A program made the position numbers and the translations under genes. A stretch of DNA of 64,000 bases from assembly GCA_000702685.1 (NCBI GenBank), contig JNJD01000011.1, forward strand, positions 1 to 64,000, in the 5' to 3' direction. The notes beneath the pieces are model-generated. The model was not told where the DNA came from. It searched no databases and was given only the letters and a program-made list of their open reading frames with translations. Positions 18,116-26,988 of the stretch are shown here, in pieces. The DNA is from Lachnospiraceae bacterium AC2028. Its GTDB lineage: Bacteria > Bacillota > Clostridia > Lachnospirales > Lachnospiraceae. Each line of letters begins with the position of its first letter. Within the stretch, counting starts at the first letter, position 1.

Positions 18116-18897
18116 ACGATAACCTTTTTAGGGCATTTTTCGGCACAGGCTCCGCATCCGACACACTTATCCTGATCGATGTGTGCAAGGAAATCCGTTA
18201 CGGTAACGGCTCCGACAGGACAGTTTCTTGCGCAGATACCGCATCCGATGCATCCGGCACTGCAGGCCTTCATCACATCCGGTCCTTTGTCGTTGGATGA
18301 ACATGCAACAATGTATTTGGCATCATAAGGCACAAAGCTGATAAGATGTCTCGGACATATCTCAATACACTTGCCGCAAGCTTTACATTTCTCTTTATCA
18401 ACAGCCGCGATACCGTTAACAATATGAATCGCATCAAAGGGGCATACCTTAACGCAGGTACCGCCGCCGAGGCATCCCTGCCTGCAGGCTTTGGATCCTC
18501 CGGCAGGTGAAAAATTGATCATCCTGCAATCATTTGAACCGTAATATTCGTAATTGACATTTGCTTTCTCACAATCACCTGCACAGGCGACAAAAGCAAC
18601 TTTCCTTGCGCTTTCGGACGCTTCCTGTCCCATGATGGCTGCAACTTTCGCACCGACATCGTTGCCTCCGACAGGACATGCATTTACGGGTGCTTCGCCT
18701 TTCACAATGGCAGCCGCAAGACCCGAGCATCCGGGATAGCCGCATCCGCCACAGTTGTTGCCGGGAAGAGCGGCAAGTACCTTCTCTTCTCTTTCATCGG
18801 TTTTTACTTTAAAGATTATTCCGGCTGCGCCAAGGAAGATTCCCACGAATATTCCCACACATGCAACGCAGAGCGCGGCAGCAAGTACTGTCATCAT
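18112..18897 (-). CDS. rnfB: Rnf complex subunit B, iron-sulfur ferredoxin:NAD oxidoreductase
   Basis: Electron-entry subunit of the ion-pumping ferredoxin:NAD+ oxidoreductase. An N-terminal membrane helix (about 5-27) is followed by a Fe-S domain NNCGGCGYPGC (about 48-58) and four ferredoxin-type clusters: GGTCVKVCPFDAI, CKACGKCIEICP, CIGCGICARNCP and CVGCGACAEKCP. The 261-aa length and high cluster count are usual for clostridial RnfB. It is the last rnf gene, 12 bases after rnfA, and is translationally coupled to the GH25-like gene. Confidence 0.95.
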   Translation of the reverse strand: MMTVLAAALCVACVGIFVGIFLGAAGIIFKVKTDEREEKVLAALPGNNCGGCGYPGCSGLAAAIVKGEAPVNACPVGGNDVGAKVAAIMGQEASESARKVAFVACAGDCEKANVNYEYYGSNDCRMINFSPAGGSKACRQGCLGGGTCVKVCPFDAIHIVNGIAAVDKEKCKACGKCIEICPRHLISFVPYDAKYIVACSSNDKGPDVMKACSAGCIGCGICARNCPVGAVTVTDFLAHIDQDKCVGCGACAEKCPKKVIV

Positions 18898-18909
18898 AAC
18901 AATTCCCCT

Positions 18910-19494
18910 TTACAGAAGTCCCGAAAATCCCCAGAATGCGATAGCCATAAGTCCTGCCGTAAGAAGTACGATGGGCATTCCTTCGAAAGGTTTCGGAACT
19001 TTGTTGTATTCCATTCTCTCTCTTATGCCTGCCAGGATTATGATTGCAACCGCAAATCCCACTGCGGTGCCGATACCGTTGATGACACCTTCCATCACAC
19101 CGTAATTCTTCTGGACATTGCTCACGGCAACTCCGAGAACGGCACAGTTGGTAGTGATCAGAGGAAGATAAACACCGAGCGCCTTATAAAGCGAAGGGAT
19201 CATCTTCTTAAGGAACATCTCAACAAACTGGACTAAAGCCGCAATGACAAGAATAAAAACTATCGTCTGAAGATATGTCAGGTTAAGCGGAACAAGGATC
19301 AGTTTGTATAATGCGCCTGCAACAAAGCTGGCAAGAGTTATGACAAATATAACCGCTCCGCCCATACCCGCAGCGGTCTTGATCTTCTTGGAAACTCCGA
19401 GGAAAGGACAAAGTCCCAGGAACTGGCTTAGAACAACATTGGAGACCAGCGAAGATCCGACAAGAAGGAGGAGCATATCTTTTATACCGTTCAT
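18910..19494 (-). CDS. rnfA: Rnf complex membrane subunit A
   Basis: A 194-aa membrane subunit with six helices of the RnfA/NqrE family; GLCPFLGVSKK near the start and TNCAVLGVAV in the middle hold the cysteines that ligate the intramembrane iron-sulfur centre shared with RnfE. Only two bases separate it from rnfE. Length is canonical. Confidence 0.96.
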   Translation of the reverse strand: MNGIKDMLLLLVGSSLVSNVVLSQFLGLCPFLGVSKKIKTAAGMGGAVIFVITLASFVAGALYKLILVPLNLTYLQTIVFILVIAALVQFVEMFLKKMIPSLYKALGVYLPLITTNCAVLGVAVSNVQKNYGVMEGVINGIGTAVGFAVAIIILAGIRERMEYNKVPKPFEGMPIVLLTAGLMAIAFWGFSGLL

Positions 19495-19496
19495 AT

Positions 19497-20615
19497 TTAT
19501 TTCCTCCTCTTCTTATTTTTCTTCTTATTGTTCTTGCCCGAAGGCTTATCCTGTTTTCCGGAATTGTCAGCTGCTTTTTCTTTTTCCGGTTCTTCTGAGC
19601 CGTCGGCCTCTTCAGAGTTTTCAGCTTCTTCAGGACCGGACTTTTCTTCGGATTGCGTTGTTTCTGCGTTTCCCTCAGTTTCCGTTTCGCCTCCGGCGGA
19701 TCCTTCGGACTCATTATCAGTGGTTTCGGATTCCTTATCTTCTTCTTTCTTTTCGTCAGCCTGCTTAGCGGACTTACCGGATGCAGAAGCACCGGATACT
19801 ATGTTGTTTTCTCTTATCGGAGCTTTGGTGTCCTCGAGGATCTCATCGATTTCATCGTCTTCCTCTTCGATATCTTCGGATAACGAAGCTTCCTCTTCGG
19901 CCTTTTGGTCCCTTACCTTCCTGTAGGCTTTGGCCTTAGGCTTGCCGCATACAGCGGACTGACCGCATCCGGCACATCCGGAAGCACATCCCGAGCCAAT
20001 CTTGGAAACATCCTTGCCTTTAGCCGCCATCTTGTCCTTGATGAAATTCTGTATCGCAACAAGCATGGCAAGGACAAAGAATGCACCGGGAGCCAAAACG
20101 AATATCGTAACGCCGTACTCTTCGGGGAATACCCTCATTCCGAAGAATGTTCCCGATCCGATGAATTCCCTGAATATACCGAGAAGCGTAAGTGCCACTG
20201 TAAATCCGAGTCCCATTCCGACACCGTCGAAGAACGAAGGTATCACGGGATTATGATATGCATAGCTTTCGGCACGGCCGAGAATGATACAGTTAACAAC
20301 AATGAGAGGAATATAGATACCGAGCGCTGCATTGAGCGAAGGCATGAAGGCCTCGAGCAAAAGCTGCACCATCGTAACGAACGAAGCAACGATAACTATG
20401 AATGCAGGAATCCTGACTTTATCCGGGATCACTTTTCTGAGCGCCGAGATAAAAAGATTGCTCAGTGCAAGTACAGCCGCCGTGGTAAGTCCCATTCCGA
20501 GTCCGTTCATGGCTGAGGTTGTGACCGCAAGTGTGGGACACATTCCGAGAGTAAGGACAAAGGTTGGATTCTCTTTGATTATTCCGTTATAAAGGCGCTC
20601 TAATGACTTGTTCAT
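19497..20615 (-). CDS. rnfE: Rnf complex membrane subunit E with long C-terminal tail
   Basis: Residues 1-200 form the usual six-helix RnfE/NqrD subunit (LTLGMCPTLAVTTSA, VVNCIILGRAESYA), which pairs with RnfA around a shared Fe-S cluster. The remaining ~170 residues are unusual: a cysteine patch (CASGCAGCGQSAVCGK, about 208-223), a long Glu/Ser/Asp-rich low-complexity stretch, and a Lys/Arg-rich end. Typical RnfE is 200-230 aa, so the tail is an extension and is likely cytoplasmic and disordered. Its start overlaps rnfG by four bases. Confidence 0.93.
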   Translation of the reverse strand: MNKSLERLYNGIIKENPTFVLTLGMCPTLAVTTSAMNGLGMGLTTAAVLALSNLFISALRKVIPDKVRIPAFIVIVASFVTMVQLLLEAFMPSLNAALGIYIPLIVVNCIILGRAESYAYHNPVIPSFFDGVGMGLGFTVALTLLGIFREFIGSGTFFGMRVFPEEYGVTIFVLAPGAFFVLAMLVAIQNFIKDKMAAKGKDVSKIGSGCASGCAGCGQSAVCGKPKAKAYRKVRDQKAEEEASLSEDIEEEDDEIDEILEDTKAPIRENNIVSGASASGKSAKQADEKKEEDKESETTDNESEGSAGGETETEGNAETTQSEEKSGPEEAENSEEADGSEEPEKEKAADNSGKQDKPSGKNNKKKNKKRRK

Positions 20616-21250
20616 GCTGCGCCTCCTTCCGCGGGGATAATTTCATCCGAAACATCAAGCGCAGCATTTACGCAATTGACGAATGCCGTGGTTGTGATCG
20701 TTGCACCGCTTATGGCATCGATCTCATCGGGTGAAGTCTTTCCCGTCTTAGTAAATGTTATATGACCCGCATCAAGGTTATGGATCTGGGGAACAAGGAC
20801 ATCCCCTGCTCTCATACCGAGTCCCGCGGTCTCGGATATCTCAAGGATAGAAACGCCTCTTAAGATTCCTTCCGTAGTGATGCCGCACATAAGTTTAATA
20901 TCTCCGCCGTAACCTTCCGCGGAGGTAACTTCTATTGCATATCCGACAACGGAACCGTCGGCAGCGATCGCATTGTAAACATTGCCGACAGTCACACCTT
21001 CTTTTGACAGATCGGCGGAAAGCATCTCCGTGGGTACGTAACCGGTAAGTTCAAATGATGCAACCTGTGCAAAGCCTTCCTCTGAGGGAAATACCGCTTT
21101 GCAGCTTTCGGTCACAGCCGCTTCCTTCTGAGCTCTGATAGGCTCTTCCGTGAGCATGTTGACAAGTCCGAGAAGCAGTCCGGAAACAAGCGTGATAGCT
21201 ATGAGAACGAGCGCATCCCTGAGTGCGGAATTGATATCCTTATTCATCAC
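20612..21250 (-). CDS. rnfG: Rnf complex flavoprotein subunit G
   Basis: A 212-aa subunit with an N-terminal membrane helix (about 12-33) and an extracytoplasmic FMN-binding domain. The covalent flavin site is SGATITT (about residue 179), where the Thr carries FMN through phosphodiester linkage. A maturation enzyme (ApbE) is needed but not encoded in this window. Overlaps rnfD and rnfE by four bases on each side. Confidence 0.95.
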   Translation of the reverse strand: MMNKDINSALRDALVLIAITLVSGLLLGLVNMLTEEPIRAQKEAAVTESCKAVFPSEEGFAQVASFELTGYVPTEMLSADLSKEGVTVGNVYNAIAADGSVVGYAIEVTSAEGYGGDIKLMCGITTEGILRGVSILEISETAGLGMRAGDVLVPQIHNLDAGHITFTKTGKTSPDEIDAISGATITTTAFVNCVNAALDVSDEIIPAEGGAA

Positions 21251-22191
21251 CTGCCTCCTTTCTTAAACTCGGAGGCCGTAAGACCGAATGGCACGGGAAC
21301 AGTGAATTTATCTATAAGGGGAACTATGCAGTTGCCCAGAATGATCGCATATGAGACGCCTTCGGCGGAAGGTCCGAAGATCCTGAATATGCCCGTCATG
21401 ATACCGAGGAATATTCCGAAAATTGCCTGACCCTTTTTGGAGACGGGCCTGGTGACATAATCGGTAGCCATAAAGAATGCTCCGAGCATAAGGCCTCCGC
21501 CCGCAAGGTGTGCGGCAATAAATGCGGGATCCGCACCGTGTCCTCCGAAGAGAACCAGGAACAATACAAAAGAAAGAATATAGCTTCCGGGAACCCAGAG
21601 ATCGATGACACCGGTCAAAAGAAGTATGCATGCTCCGATAAGGATCATGATCATACTGGTCTCGCCGATCGTTCCGGGAATGCTTCCGAATACCATCGAT
21701 CTGATATCGATGCTCTCACCGCTCTTAAGAAGTGCCAGCGGAGTGGCACCGGTATAAGCATCCGTTGTGAAATTCGTCATTGCAACGGGGAAGGAAATGA
21801 TAAGAAAACACCTTCCGGCAAGAGCGGGATTCATGAAATTCTTACCCAGTCCTCCGAAAAGTTCCTTGACCACGATTATCGCGAACACACTTCCGAGAGC
21901 CGCCATCCAATAGGGAATCGACACGGGAAGATTGAGTGCAAGAAGAAGTCCGGTCACTACGGCACTGAGGTCGCTCACCCTAATCTTCTTTTTTGTGATC
22001 AGTGCAAACAGAAGCTCCGAAAGAACTGCGGATGCAACGCATACGATGACGACAAAAAGTGCCCTGATACCGAAGTTGTAAACACCGTAACCGAACGCGG
22101 GCATCAAAGCCAGGATGACGGTGAACATTATAAGCTGTGTTGTGGCCCCGCTTCTTATATGCGGGTTCGATGATACTCTTGGAAGACTCAT
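21247..22191 (-). CDS. rnfD: Rnf complex membrane flavoprotein subunit D
   Basis: Polytopic membrane subunit (RnfD/NqrB) thought to carry the ion path and a covalent FMN; the flavinylation motif TGATPLALL is present near residue 150. The reading frame extends to 22302, overlapping rnfC, but the start at 22191 is preferred because it is preceded by AAAGGA at the right distance and homologues begin at the SSNPHIRSG region. This gives 314 aa, the normal length, and a 14-base gap after rnfC. Confidence 0.93.
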   Translation of the reverse strand: MSLPRVSSNPHIRSGATTQLIMFTVILALMPAFGYGVYNFGIRALFVVIVCVASAVLSELLFALITKKKIRVSDLSAVVTGLLLALNLPVSIPYWMAALGSVFAIIVVKELFGGLGKNFMNPALAGRCFLIISFPVAMTNFTTDAYTGATPLALLKSGESIDIRSMVFGSIPGTIGETSMIMILIGACILLLTGVIDLWVPGSYILSFVLFLVLFGGHGADPAFIAAHLAGGGLMLGAFFMATDYVTRPVSKKGQAIFGIFLGIMTGIFRIFGPSAEGVSYAIILGNCIVPLIDKFTVPVPFGLTASEFKKGGR

Positions 22192-22205
22192 TTTAAAGAT
22201 TCCTT

Positions 22206-23522
22206 TTATTTTTTCCTTCTGGCCAGTTCCATCTTTCTCATTGACTTGATGTTCTGGGTAAGCGGTTTTTTCGCGGGACATACAAAGCTGCAGCATCCGC
22301 ACTCACAGCATTCCATTCCGCCGTTTGCGACAAACGCTTCATTGTCAAAATGCTCTGCCATGTCGGAGAGTCTGCCCGGAACAAGGCCTGCGGGGCAGGC
22401 ATAGGTACAGCGCGAGCAGTTGATGCACGGAGTTGTCTCGACATTTTCAAGCGGATCCTTGGCAAACGCAAGAAGAGCCGTCGATGTCTTGGTGACGGGA
22501 ACATCCGTGGTGAACATTGCAAATCCCATCATGGGTCCGCCGCAGATGATCTTACCGGGAGTAACCTTGAATCCTCCGTTCTGCTCGATAAGTTCGGTAT
22601 AGCTCATGCCGCAGGGCACACGGAAATTCCTGGGCATCTTGATCGCATCACCCGACACGGTGACGATCCTTTCCATAAGGGGTTTGCCGAGAACAACGGC
22701 ATTATAAACGGAGCAGACGGTATCGACGTTATTAACGATACAGCCTACATCTGCGGGAAGCATTTTGGAATTGACCTTTCTTCCCGTTGTGGCAAAGATA
22801 AGCTGCCTCTCGGCTCCCTGGGGATATTTGGTCATAAGTTCCTTGATGCTTATGAGATTTTCATTCTTGGAAAGCTTGGAAAGATGCGCAACAGCCTCGG
22901 GCTTATTGTCCTCTACGGCAATGATCCCGTGCGCGTCCGGAAAAAGAGAGAGAATTATCTTAAGTCCCTCTACAACCTTCTCCCCTTCTTCGATGATCCT
23001 GCGATAATCGGATGTAAGATAAGGTTCGCATTCCGCGGCATTGCAGATACAGTAATCGATCGCATCCGGATCCTTGGGAGAAAGTTTGACAGCCGTGGGG
23101 AATCCCGCACCGCCCATTCCGACGATGCCCGCTTTACGTATACGCTCAAGTATCTCTTCACGTGAAAGCTTTTCCCAATCGGGAGCGGCATCATACATAA
23201 CTTCGGTACCGAGACCGTCATTTTCGATGATGATGCTGTCAACCATATCGCCCGTGGCAACTCTTCTCTTTTCGATGCCTCTGACGATTCCGGAAACGGA
23301 TGAATAAACGGGTGCGGATACAAATCCGCCCGCTTCGGCTATCATCTGGCCTCTGAGGACGGTGTCGCCCTTAGCTACCAGCGGCTTAGCCGGTGCACCT
23401 ATATGCTGGCTCAAGGGGTATACCATTATCTCGCCCGGAATGGCGTCGATTATGGCCCTGTCCTTGGAAAGATCCTTACCGTCATATGGATGGATCCCGC
23501 CTTTGAAAGTAAATTTAGCCAT
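22206..23522 (-). CDS. rnfC: Rnf complex NADH-side subunit C
   Basis: First gene of the rnfCDGEAB operon. The 438-aa peripheral subunit has the glycine-rich NADH/FMN-binding region (GMGGAGFPTAVKLSP, about 134-148), an SLBB segment and two ferredoxin-type clusters near the C-terminus (CINCSRCTYACP and CCECGCCSFVCP). It reduces NAD+ with electrons from RnfB. It diverges from the exonuclease gene at 23715 with 192 bases between, which must hold the rnf promoter; I could not pick a convincing one. Confidence 0.96.
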   Translation of the reverse strand: MAKFTFKGGIHPYDGKDLSKDRAIIDAIPGEIMVYPLSQHIGAPAKPLVAKGDTVLRGQMIAEAGGFVSAPVYSSVSGIVRGIEKRRVATGDMVDSIIIENDGLGTEVMYDAAPDWEKLSREEILERIRKAGIVGMGGAGFPTAVKLSPKDPDAIDYCICNAAECEPYLTSDYRRIIEEGEKVVEGLKIILSLFPDAHGIIAVEDNKPEAVAHLSKLSKNENLISIKELMTKYPQGAERQLIFATTGRKVNSKMLPADVGCIVNNVDTVCSVYNAVVLGKPLMERIVTVSGDAIKMPRNFRVPCGMSYTELIEQNGGFKVTPGKIICGGPMMGFAMFTTDVPVTKTSTALLAFAKDPLENVETTPCINCSRCTYACPAGLVPGRLSDMAEHFDNEAFVANGGMECCECGCCSFVCPAKKPLTQNIKSMRKMELARRKK

Positions 23523-23646
23523 TTAAAACCCACCTGCACAATCAGAATTTACATACATATAAAATATACTCCAATCAGCCCTTTTTTTCCATAAAAGACG
23601 GTGAAAAAAATACCGCTTTACAGGCTCATCCTTTCCGCATGTGCAA

Positions 23647-23675
23647 TTGATAAAGCAAGTCTTTTTTGATATAGT
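23647..23675 (+). promoter_or_regulatory. Promoter of the YprB-like exonuclease gene
   Basis: TTGATA (23647-23652), a 17-base spacer and TATAGT (23670-23675) match a housekeeping promoter; start expected near 23682, ahead of the GAGGCGGAG ribosome site. Confidence 0.7.
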
Positions 23676-23714
23676 AATTAAGTTGAAATAAACCGTTATA
23701 AAGAGGCGGAGATC

Positions 23715-24824
23715 ATGAAGGAAACTACCCAGACTTTCGAAGATTTCAAGTTGAATTACGATCTGTCCATGACTGCGGATCCCGAGTCGGTCCTGTTCCT
23801 TGATATCGAAACGACCGGATTTACCGCACGTTCTTCGGCACTATACTTGATCGGATGTGCTTATCTGTCCGAGGGTAAATGGTGCACAAGACAGTGGTTT
23901 GCCGAAAAATACGAGGAAGAAAAAGACATCATTGAAAGCTTCTTCTCTTTTGCCAAAGAAGGCGGTTACAAGACACTTATACATTTCAACGGCAATCAGT
24001 TCGACCTTCCTTTCCTTACCCAGAAGATAGAAGCTCTTGAACTTGATCTGACCATAGATGATTTCGGCGGCATCGATCTTTATAAAAGGATCAGCCCTCT
24101 CAAGCATCTGCTCGGTCTTTCTTCCCTAAAGCAGAAATCCATCGAAAAATTCGTCGGCATTGAAAGATCCGACGTTTTCTCCGGCGGAGATCTCATAGGC
24201 ATATATCACGACTATGTTAATAACCCTTCGGAATTTGCCCGCAACTCCCTGCTCCTTCACAACGAAGACGATCTCAAGGGTATGATACGCATCCTTCCGA
24301 TGCTCTCATACTGTGATATGGTCGCAGGAAAGCTCAGGGTTGCGAAGGTCCACGCGGATACCTTCACAGATTATAACGGAGAGCTTCAGAGTGAGATCAT
24401 AATGAGCATCAAGCTCGAATCCCCTCTCCCCCGTTCGATCACATCATTTGCACACGGATGCTATATCAAGGCAAACGGCGAAGATGCACAGATCAAGGTT
24501 CCTCTCTACAACGAGGAAATGAAATATTTCTATGCGGGTTATGAAGATTATTATTATCTTCCCGAGGAAGATACTGCGCTCCATAAATCAGTAGCGACCT
24601 TCGTTGATAAGGATCACCGTACGCAGGCAACCGCCGCAACATGCTACACCAGAAAGACTTCCAGTTATCTTCCCCAGTGGGATACCCTCTTCGAGCCGCT
24701 CTTCAGAAGAGAGTACAGAAGCTCCGATCTTTTCTTCGAGCTTACCGATGATCTTAAACGCGACCGCAACGCATTCAATAAATATGCTGCGCATATCATC
24801 TCGATGCTCGCATCTACATACTAA
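23715..24824 (+). CDS. YprB-type ribonuclease H-like 3'-5' exonuclease
   Basis: A 369-aa cytosolic protein with a DEDD exonuclease domain at about residues 25-190: FLDIETTGF supplies the first Asp/Glu pair, FNGNQFDLPFL the second motif, and LLHNEDDLKGM the last Asp motif. It resembles B. subtilis YprB, usually annotated ribonuclease H-like domain-containing protein; the substrate (RNA or DNA) is not known. The C-terminal half (200-369) has no recognised domain. It is one of three plus-strand genes and is monocistronic, ending at a strong terminator. Confidence 0.85.
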   Translation: MKETTQTFEDFKLNYDLSMTADPESVLFLDIETTGFTARSSALYLIGCAYLSEGKWCTRQWFAEKYEEEKDIIESFFSFAKEGGYKTLIHFNGNQFDLPFLTQKIEALELDLTIDDFGGIDLYKRISPLKHLLGLSSLKQKSIEKFVGIERSDVFSGGDLIGIYHDYVNNPSEFARNSLLLHNEDDLKGMIRILPMLSYCDMVAGKLRVAKVHADTFTDYNGELQSEIIMSIKLESPLPRSITSFAHGCYIKANGEDAQIKVPLYNEEMKYFYAGYEDYYYLPEEDTALHKSVATFVDKDHRTQATAATCYTRKTSSYLPQWDTLFEPLFRREYRSSDLFFELTDDLKRDRNAFNKYAAHIISMLASTY

Positions 24825-24825
24825 A

Positions 24826-24856
24826 CAAAAAGAGTCACGGGGACAGTCCCCATGAC
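24826..24856 (+). terminator. Terminator after the exonuclease gene, GAGTCAC repeat type
   Basis: AAAAAGAGTCAcGGGGAC pairs with GTCCCCaTGACTCTTTTTT across a one-base centre. It is symmetrical with A and T runs and could work in both directions. It belongs to the GGGGAC repeat family. Confidence 0.85.
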
Positions 24857-24882
24857 TCTTTTTTCAATCATCCGTTCTGCTG

Positions 24883-24910
24883 GAGTCACAGGGGACTGTC
24901 CCTGTGACTC
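24883..24910. repeat. 28-bp GAGTCAC palindrome (REP-like)
   Basis: GAGTCACAGGG and CCCTGTGACTC are perfect inverted arms around GACTGT-type centre. It is almost identical to the copy at 43744-43771 and to the terminator stem at 24831. Confidence 0.75.
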
Positions 24911-24912
24911 TT

Positions 24913-24945
24913 AAAGCCGGGAGAATTGTTCTCCCGGCTATTTAT
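24913..24945 (-). terminator. Probable cheR terminator hairpin
   Basis: AGCCGGGAGAA and TTCTCCCGGCT form a strong stem one base-step beyond the cheR stop on the minus strand; the following TTTAAG is a weak U tract. Confidence 0.6.
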
Positions 24946-25722
24946 TTAGGGTTTTCCGTAATAGAAGGAATTTTCTCTGATATATCCCATATCCTTATAA
25001 TTTACGATCTGCTCGGTGGATCCGATGAAAAGGAAACCGCCGGACTTGATCGATGCGAAGAACTTCCTGAAGACTTCGTCCTTGGCCTCATCGGTGAAAT
25101 AGATGAGTACGTTCCTGCATACGATCATATCGTAATTGGTATCGTATCTGTCCTTGAGAAGATTGTGCTCACTGAAAGTTACGCACTTCTTGATCTCATC
25201 GGAGATCTTGTAGGAAGGACCTACCTGAGTGAAGTATTTCTTCTTAAAATCATCGGGAACACCCGCAATGGATTTGGCATCATACAGACCGACCTTAGCC
25301 TTGGCTATAACGGTCTTATCAAGGTCCGTAGCATATATCTTGATCTGATTCAGGGGAATATGCCTTGAAAGAGCCATAACAAGCGAATAAGGCTCATCTC
25401 CTGTTGAACATGCGGCACTCCAGATCTTGAGTCTTGTTCCGAATCTCTCGATAAGCTTGGGAATGACGGTCTTATCCATATATGCCCACTGATCGGGATT
25501 TCTGTAGAATTCGGAAACATTGATGGTTATGTAGTTTATGAACTCATCAAAAAGAGCCTTGTCACTCTTAAGAGCGCTTACATAATTATCATATCCCGTG
25601 ATCTTATTCTTGGTAATGAGATTGTCGATCCTTCTCTTCATCTGCTTCTCTTTATAAGAGTTCAGATCGATGGATGTAAGCTTGAAGATCTCTTTTTTGA
25701 AATATTCGTAATCGGCAGCCAT
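24946..25722 (-). CDS. cheR: Chemotaxis protein methyltransferase
   Basis: Methylates glutamates on chemoreceptors using SAM. The 258-aa protein has the CheR N-terminal helical domain (about 5-70), INVSEFYRNPDQW, the SAM loop WSAACSTGDEPYSL (about 100-113), ATDLDKTVI and the CRNVLIYF motif. It is alone rather than in a che operon, with its own AGGAGG site and a terminator on both sides. Some stand-alone CheR proteins serve other signalling systems, but a chemotaxis role is the default. Confidence 0.93.
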   Translation of the reverse strand: MAADYEYFKKEIFKLTSIDLNSYKEKQMKRRIDNLITKNKITGYDNYVSALKSDKALFDEFINYITINVSEFYRNPDQWAYMDKTVIPKLIERFGTRLKIWSAACSTGDEPYSLVMALSRHIPLNQIKIYATDLDKTVIAKAKVGLYDAKSIAGVPDDFKKKYFTQVGPSYKISDEIKKCVTFSEHNLLKDRYDTNYDMIVCRNVLIYFTDEAKDEVFRKFFASIKSGGFLFIGSTEQIVNYKDMGYIRENSFYYGKP

Positions 25723-25791
25723 AAAACCTCCTAGTAAAACAGAAAATTTTATACTTTTACATATGATAACACATTCTCCGGAAAAAGACCG

Positions 25792-25836
25792 AAAAAAAAT
25801 GCTTTTCCCGACACTTAAGTCAGGAAAAGCATTTTA
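25792..25836 (-). terminator. Terminator after the S1 gene
   Basis: On the minus strand AAATGCTTTTCC pairs with GGAAAAGCATTT and is followed by a run of eight T. It ends the flavoprotein-cmk-ispH-S1 transcript. Confidence 0.85.
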
Positions 25837-25857
25837 GTAAACCTTGGAAATAATTAA

Positions 25858-26988
25858 TTACTGCTCTTCGTTAGCAACAGCCTCGATGTCAACGGGAACC
25901 TCATCCTCGTTCTCATCGGAATCGGGAGCGGTAAGAGCCTTAACTGAAAGGGAGATCTTGTGATCTGCCTCGTTGAAATCAACGATCTTGGCGGTAACTT
26001 CATCACCGACCTTAAGAACGTCCGAAGGCTTCTCAACACGGTCCTTGGAGATCTGGGATACATGAAGAAGTGCATCCACGCCGTTCTCGATCTCTACGAA
26101 AGCTCCGAAATCGGTCATACGGGCAACCTTACCGGTTACAACCTTGCCGATAGCGAACTTGTCATTGGCATCCTTCCAGGGATTCTCATCATCGAACTTA
26201 AGTGAAAGTGCGATCTTGGTTCCGTTGATATCCTTAACAAGAACCTTGAGATTATCTCCGATACGGAAATTCTTCTTGGGATTCTCAACTCTTCCCCAGC
26301 TCATCTCAGAGATGTGAAGAAGTCCGTCTGCTCCGCCGAGATCTACGAATGCACCGAAATCGGTAACGTTCTTGACAACACCGTCTACGATATCGCCAAC
26401 CTTGATCTTGTCAAGGAGTGCCTTCTGCATCTCTTCCTTCTTGGCTGCAAGAAGCTGCTTGCGGTCACCGATGCATCTTCTCTTGTGAGGATTGTACTCA
26501 ACAACGACGAAGTCGATGTCCTGGCCGAGATATTTGCTGAGATCCTTCTCGTAGCTGTCGGAAACGAGGCTTGCGGGAATGAAGATCCTGGTGCCGTCAA
26601 CCTCAACTGTGATTCCGCCCTTAAGGATCGCGGTAACCTTAGCGGTGAGAACTTCCTGATTATTGAAAGCTTCCTCGATACGCTGGTTAGCCTTCTCCTG
26701 CTGAACTCTCTTATAGGAAACGATAACCTGACCCTCACGGTCATCAACCTTGAGGACCTTAACTTCGAGCTTATCGCCGGGCTTTACAGCCTGTGTAAGG
26801 TCAACGCTGTTATCGTTGGTGTACTCGTACTTGCTTAATATACCGTCAGACTTGCATCCGAGATCAAGAATGATCTCTTCGGGCTTAACATCAAAAACGG
26901 TGCCTTCGACTACCTCTCCTGTATGTAATATGATCTTTTTAGATTCCTGCTCTTCCAGTAATTGTTCAAAAGTCAATTCCTCTGACAT
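25858..26988 (-). CDS. rpsA: 30S ribosomal protein S1-like, four S1 domains
   Basis: RNA-binding S1 protein. The 376-aa product carries four S1 OB-fold repeats, e.g. GEVVEGTVFDVKPEEIILDLG, ILKGGITVEVDGTRIFIPAS, KNVTDFGAFVDLGGADGLLHISEMSW and ARMTDFGAFVEIENGVDALLHVSQIS, then an acidic tail. This is the short Firmicutes form (YpfD-like), shorter than six-domain E. coli S1. The start at 26988 is chosen for its GAGGAGG site 9 bases upstream; it overlaps the end of ispH by 23 bases. Many Clostridia fuse IspH and S1 into one protein; here they are separate but overlapping frames. Confidence 0.9.
   Translation of the reverse strand: MSEELTFEQLLEEQESKKIILHTGEVVEGTVFDVKPEEIILDLGCKSDGILSKYEYTNDNSVDLTQAVKPGDKLEVKVLKVDDREGQVIVSYKRVQQEKANQRIEEAFNNQEVLTAKVTAILKGGITVEVDGTRIFIPASLVSDSYEKDLSKYLGQDIDFVVVEYNPHKRRCIGDRKQLLAAKKEEMQKALLDKIKVGDIVDGVVKNVTDFGAFVDLGGADGLLHISEMSWGRVENPKKNFRIGDNLKVLVKDINGTKIALSLKFDDENPWKDANDKFAIGKVVTGKVARMTDFGAFVEIENGVDALLHVSQISKDRVEKPSDVLKVGDEVTAKIVDFNEADHKISLSVKALTAPDSDENEDEVPVDIEAVANEEQ

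Noticed and set aside
23523-23640. Candidate promoter for the rnf operon on the minus strand
   Set aside because: Several AT-rich -10-like boxes occur but none has a good -35 at 16-18 bases.
18554-24107. Many plus- and minus-strand ORFs of 60-270 codons opposite the rnf genes
   Set aside because: They are antisense shadows of real genes, with biased composition and no recognisable domains.
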